From: Streptosporangiaceae bacterium
GTDB lineage: Bacteria > Actinomycetota > Actinomycetes > Streptosporangiales > Streptosporangiaceae
Assembly: GCA_030045295.1 (NCBI GenBank)
Contig: JASIGD010000206.1
Location: forward strand, 1 to 6,242
Length of the DNA: 6,242 nt
Direction: 5' to 3'
The notes under the pieces are model-generated. The model was not told where the DNA came from. It ran no database searches and saw only the letters and a program-made list of their open reading frames with translations. Positions 5,588 to 6,242 of the stretch are shown here, piece after piece. Each line of letters opens with the position of its first letter. The first letter of the stretch is position 1. Both the position numbers and the translations under genes were made by a program.

Positions 5588-5938
5588 ATGACCGAGGATG
5601 CCCAGGCCGCCGCCCAGCCCGGCGACATCGACGCCCAGGCCCGGTGGCGGGCGGTCCGGGCCAGGATACTGGCCCGCGGCGGCCAGTTCCCCGCTGCCCG
5701 GGTCCTGGTGGATGAGGCGGCGGCGGTCGTCTCGCCGACCTCCTGGGCCGTCCTGCAGGCCGAGACCCTGATGGCCAGGGCCGAGGTGGACCGGCTGGCC
5801 GGCGCGCCAGGGCAGGCCGAGGCCAGCTTGCGCGCGGCGCTGGGCATCTACCAGGACCGGCACGCCACCCCGCTCGCCGAGCAAGCCGCGGCCGCCCTGG
5901 CCAGCCTCGTCGGCCGCCCTGGGCCCAGGCCGGCTTGA
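5588..5938 (+). pseudogene. C-terminal TPR tail of a large ATPase/cyclase-type regulator, detached from its body
   Basis: A 116-codon plus-strand frame ending at TGA 5936-5938. Its sequence fits the extreme C-terminus of large actinobacterial AAA-ATPase regulators of the adenylate-cyclase or LuxR type with TPR tails: DIDAQARWRAVRARIL (about 13-28), GGQFPAARVLVDEAAAVVSPTSWAVLQAE (31-59), then ARAEVDRLAGAPGQAEASLRAALGIY (63-88) and AEQAAAALASL. Those proteins normally run to several hundred or more residues before this point; here nothing similar precedes it, and the DNA to the left encodes a different TPR protein on the other strand. It is therefore best read as a truncation relic. An ATG with a fair Shine-Dalgarno sits exactly at the break, so a small standalone TPR protein cannot be excluded. 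High G/C at third positions supports real coding origin. The parent family is named from recall of typical sequences, not from a search. Confidence 0.6.
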
Positions 5939-6226
5939 AAGGCGCGGCGGCGCCCGGGAACGGGTGATCTGCGCGCGGCCACCCGCCTCACTGACGCTGG
6001 CGCCGACCCGCGTCGATTCGGCGATCTGTCCGCTAACGTGTCGAAACGGCTGTCACTCGCCGTGAGCAGCGCTGGCTGCCATCGGCGCGCACATAGCCGC
6101 TTTCGTTATGCGCGGGTATCGGCTCGATGCCGATCAAGCGCCGGGCGATCCAGATCTGACCGTTCTGCGCGCTTGGGTGGCTGGCCTAGGGTGTATCTCT
6201 CGCAGCGCCGCAGAGGGTGTGGTCCC
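5939..6226. other. non-coding region before the right-edge gene
   Basis: About 290 bases without a clear gene. A stem CGGGTG (5961-5966) / CACCCG (5980-5985) follows the TPR tail and could act as a weak terminator. A frame opens at ATG 6108 and runs to the edge, but it lacks a Shine-Dalgarno and its third positions are less GC-biased than in the real genes. The 19 bases at 6151-6169 resemble those at 3661-3679 (see findings). Confidence 0.4.
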
Positions 6227-6242
6227 GTGGCAAAGGTCCACG
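6212..6242 (+). CDS. possible start of a plus-strand gene at the right edge (GTG 6227)
   Basis: AGAGGG at 6212-6217 lies 9 bases before GTG 6227, a proper Shine-Dalgarno arrangement, and the frame reads MAKVH before the window ends. Too little protein is visible to name it. Another frame (GTG 6219 or ATG 6108, ending VVPWQRST) also runs off the edge, so the choice rests on the ribosome-binding site alone. The listed start includes that site. Confidence 0.35.

Noticed and set aside
5573..5884. An N-terminal extension of the 42-residue TPR protein to ATG 5884
   Set aside because: The extension is Gly/Arg/Pro-rich and lies antisense to the recognisable TPR tail at 5588-5938, so it is very unlikely to be the native start.
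6108..6242. An ATG-started frame running off the right edge (begins MRGYRLDADQAP)
   Set aside because: It has no Shine-Dalgarno and weaker third-position GC bias than the real genes, and it competes with a better-supported GTG start at 6227. It cannot be settled without the sequence to the right.

Overview
The window looks like chromosomal DNA of a GC-rich actinomycete (Actinomycetota). It is very GC-rich, codons mostly end in G or C, and it encodes an F420-type luciferase-like oxidoreductase, an alpha/beta-hydrolase fused to a LuxR helix-turn-helix, and TPR proteins of kinds common in these bacteria. No rRNA, tRNA, CRISPR array or recognisable transposase gene was found.

Left part (1-2.45 kb): the 3' end of a plus-strand LD-carboxypeptidase (peptidase S66) gene enters from the left edge and stops at 345. 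About 315 bases of non-coding DNA separate it from a convergent minus-strand pair. That pair is an LLM-class F420-type oxidoreductase (1470-2447) followed by a hotdog-fold, thioesterase-like protein (661-1473). The two overlap by ATGA and are presumably co-translated.

Middle (2.45-4.0 kb): upstream of the pair and on the same strand is a one-protein regulator, an intact alpha/beta-hydrolase joined to a LuxR-type DNA-binding domain (2557-3576). The 109-base gap between it and the oxidoreductase holds two near-identical 16-base repeats, a -10-like TAGCGT placed for leaderless transcription, and an 11-base palindrome on the start codon. The simplest reading is a small regulated module: a ligand-binding or ligand-hydrolysing LuxR-type protein controlling an oxidoreductase and a thioesterase-like enzyme. 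The substrate is unknown. About 430 non-coding bases lie upstream of the regulator.

Right part (4.0-5.94 kb): this is a graveyard or mosaic of TPR signalling proteins. A minus-strand relic (4005-4325) carries two in-frame TAG codons exactly where its family has Tyr and Trp. Next to it is a minus-strand open frame with six 42-residue TPR units (4319-about 5572). It has no convincing start, and it borrows its stop codon from the relic. Beyond it, pointing the other way, is the C-terminal TPR tail of a large plus-strand regulator (5588-5938), cut off from its ATPase/cyclase-type body. Both tails point outwards with the foreign-looking frame between them, which suggests rearrangement.

Right edge (5.94-6.24 kb): non-coding DNA, ending in a plausible ribosome-binding site and GTG start of another plus-strand gene. 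The most noteworthy features are the TPR mosaic with its nonsense codons, the 21-base palindrome at its end, and the repeat/promoter layout in front of the oxidoreductase. I see no clear new defence or mobile system.
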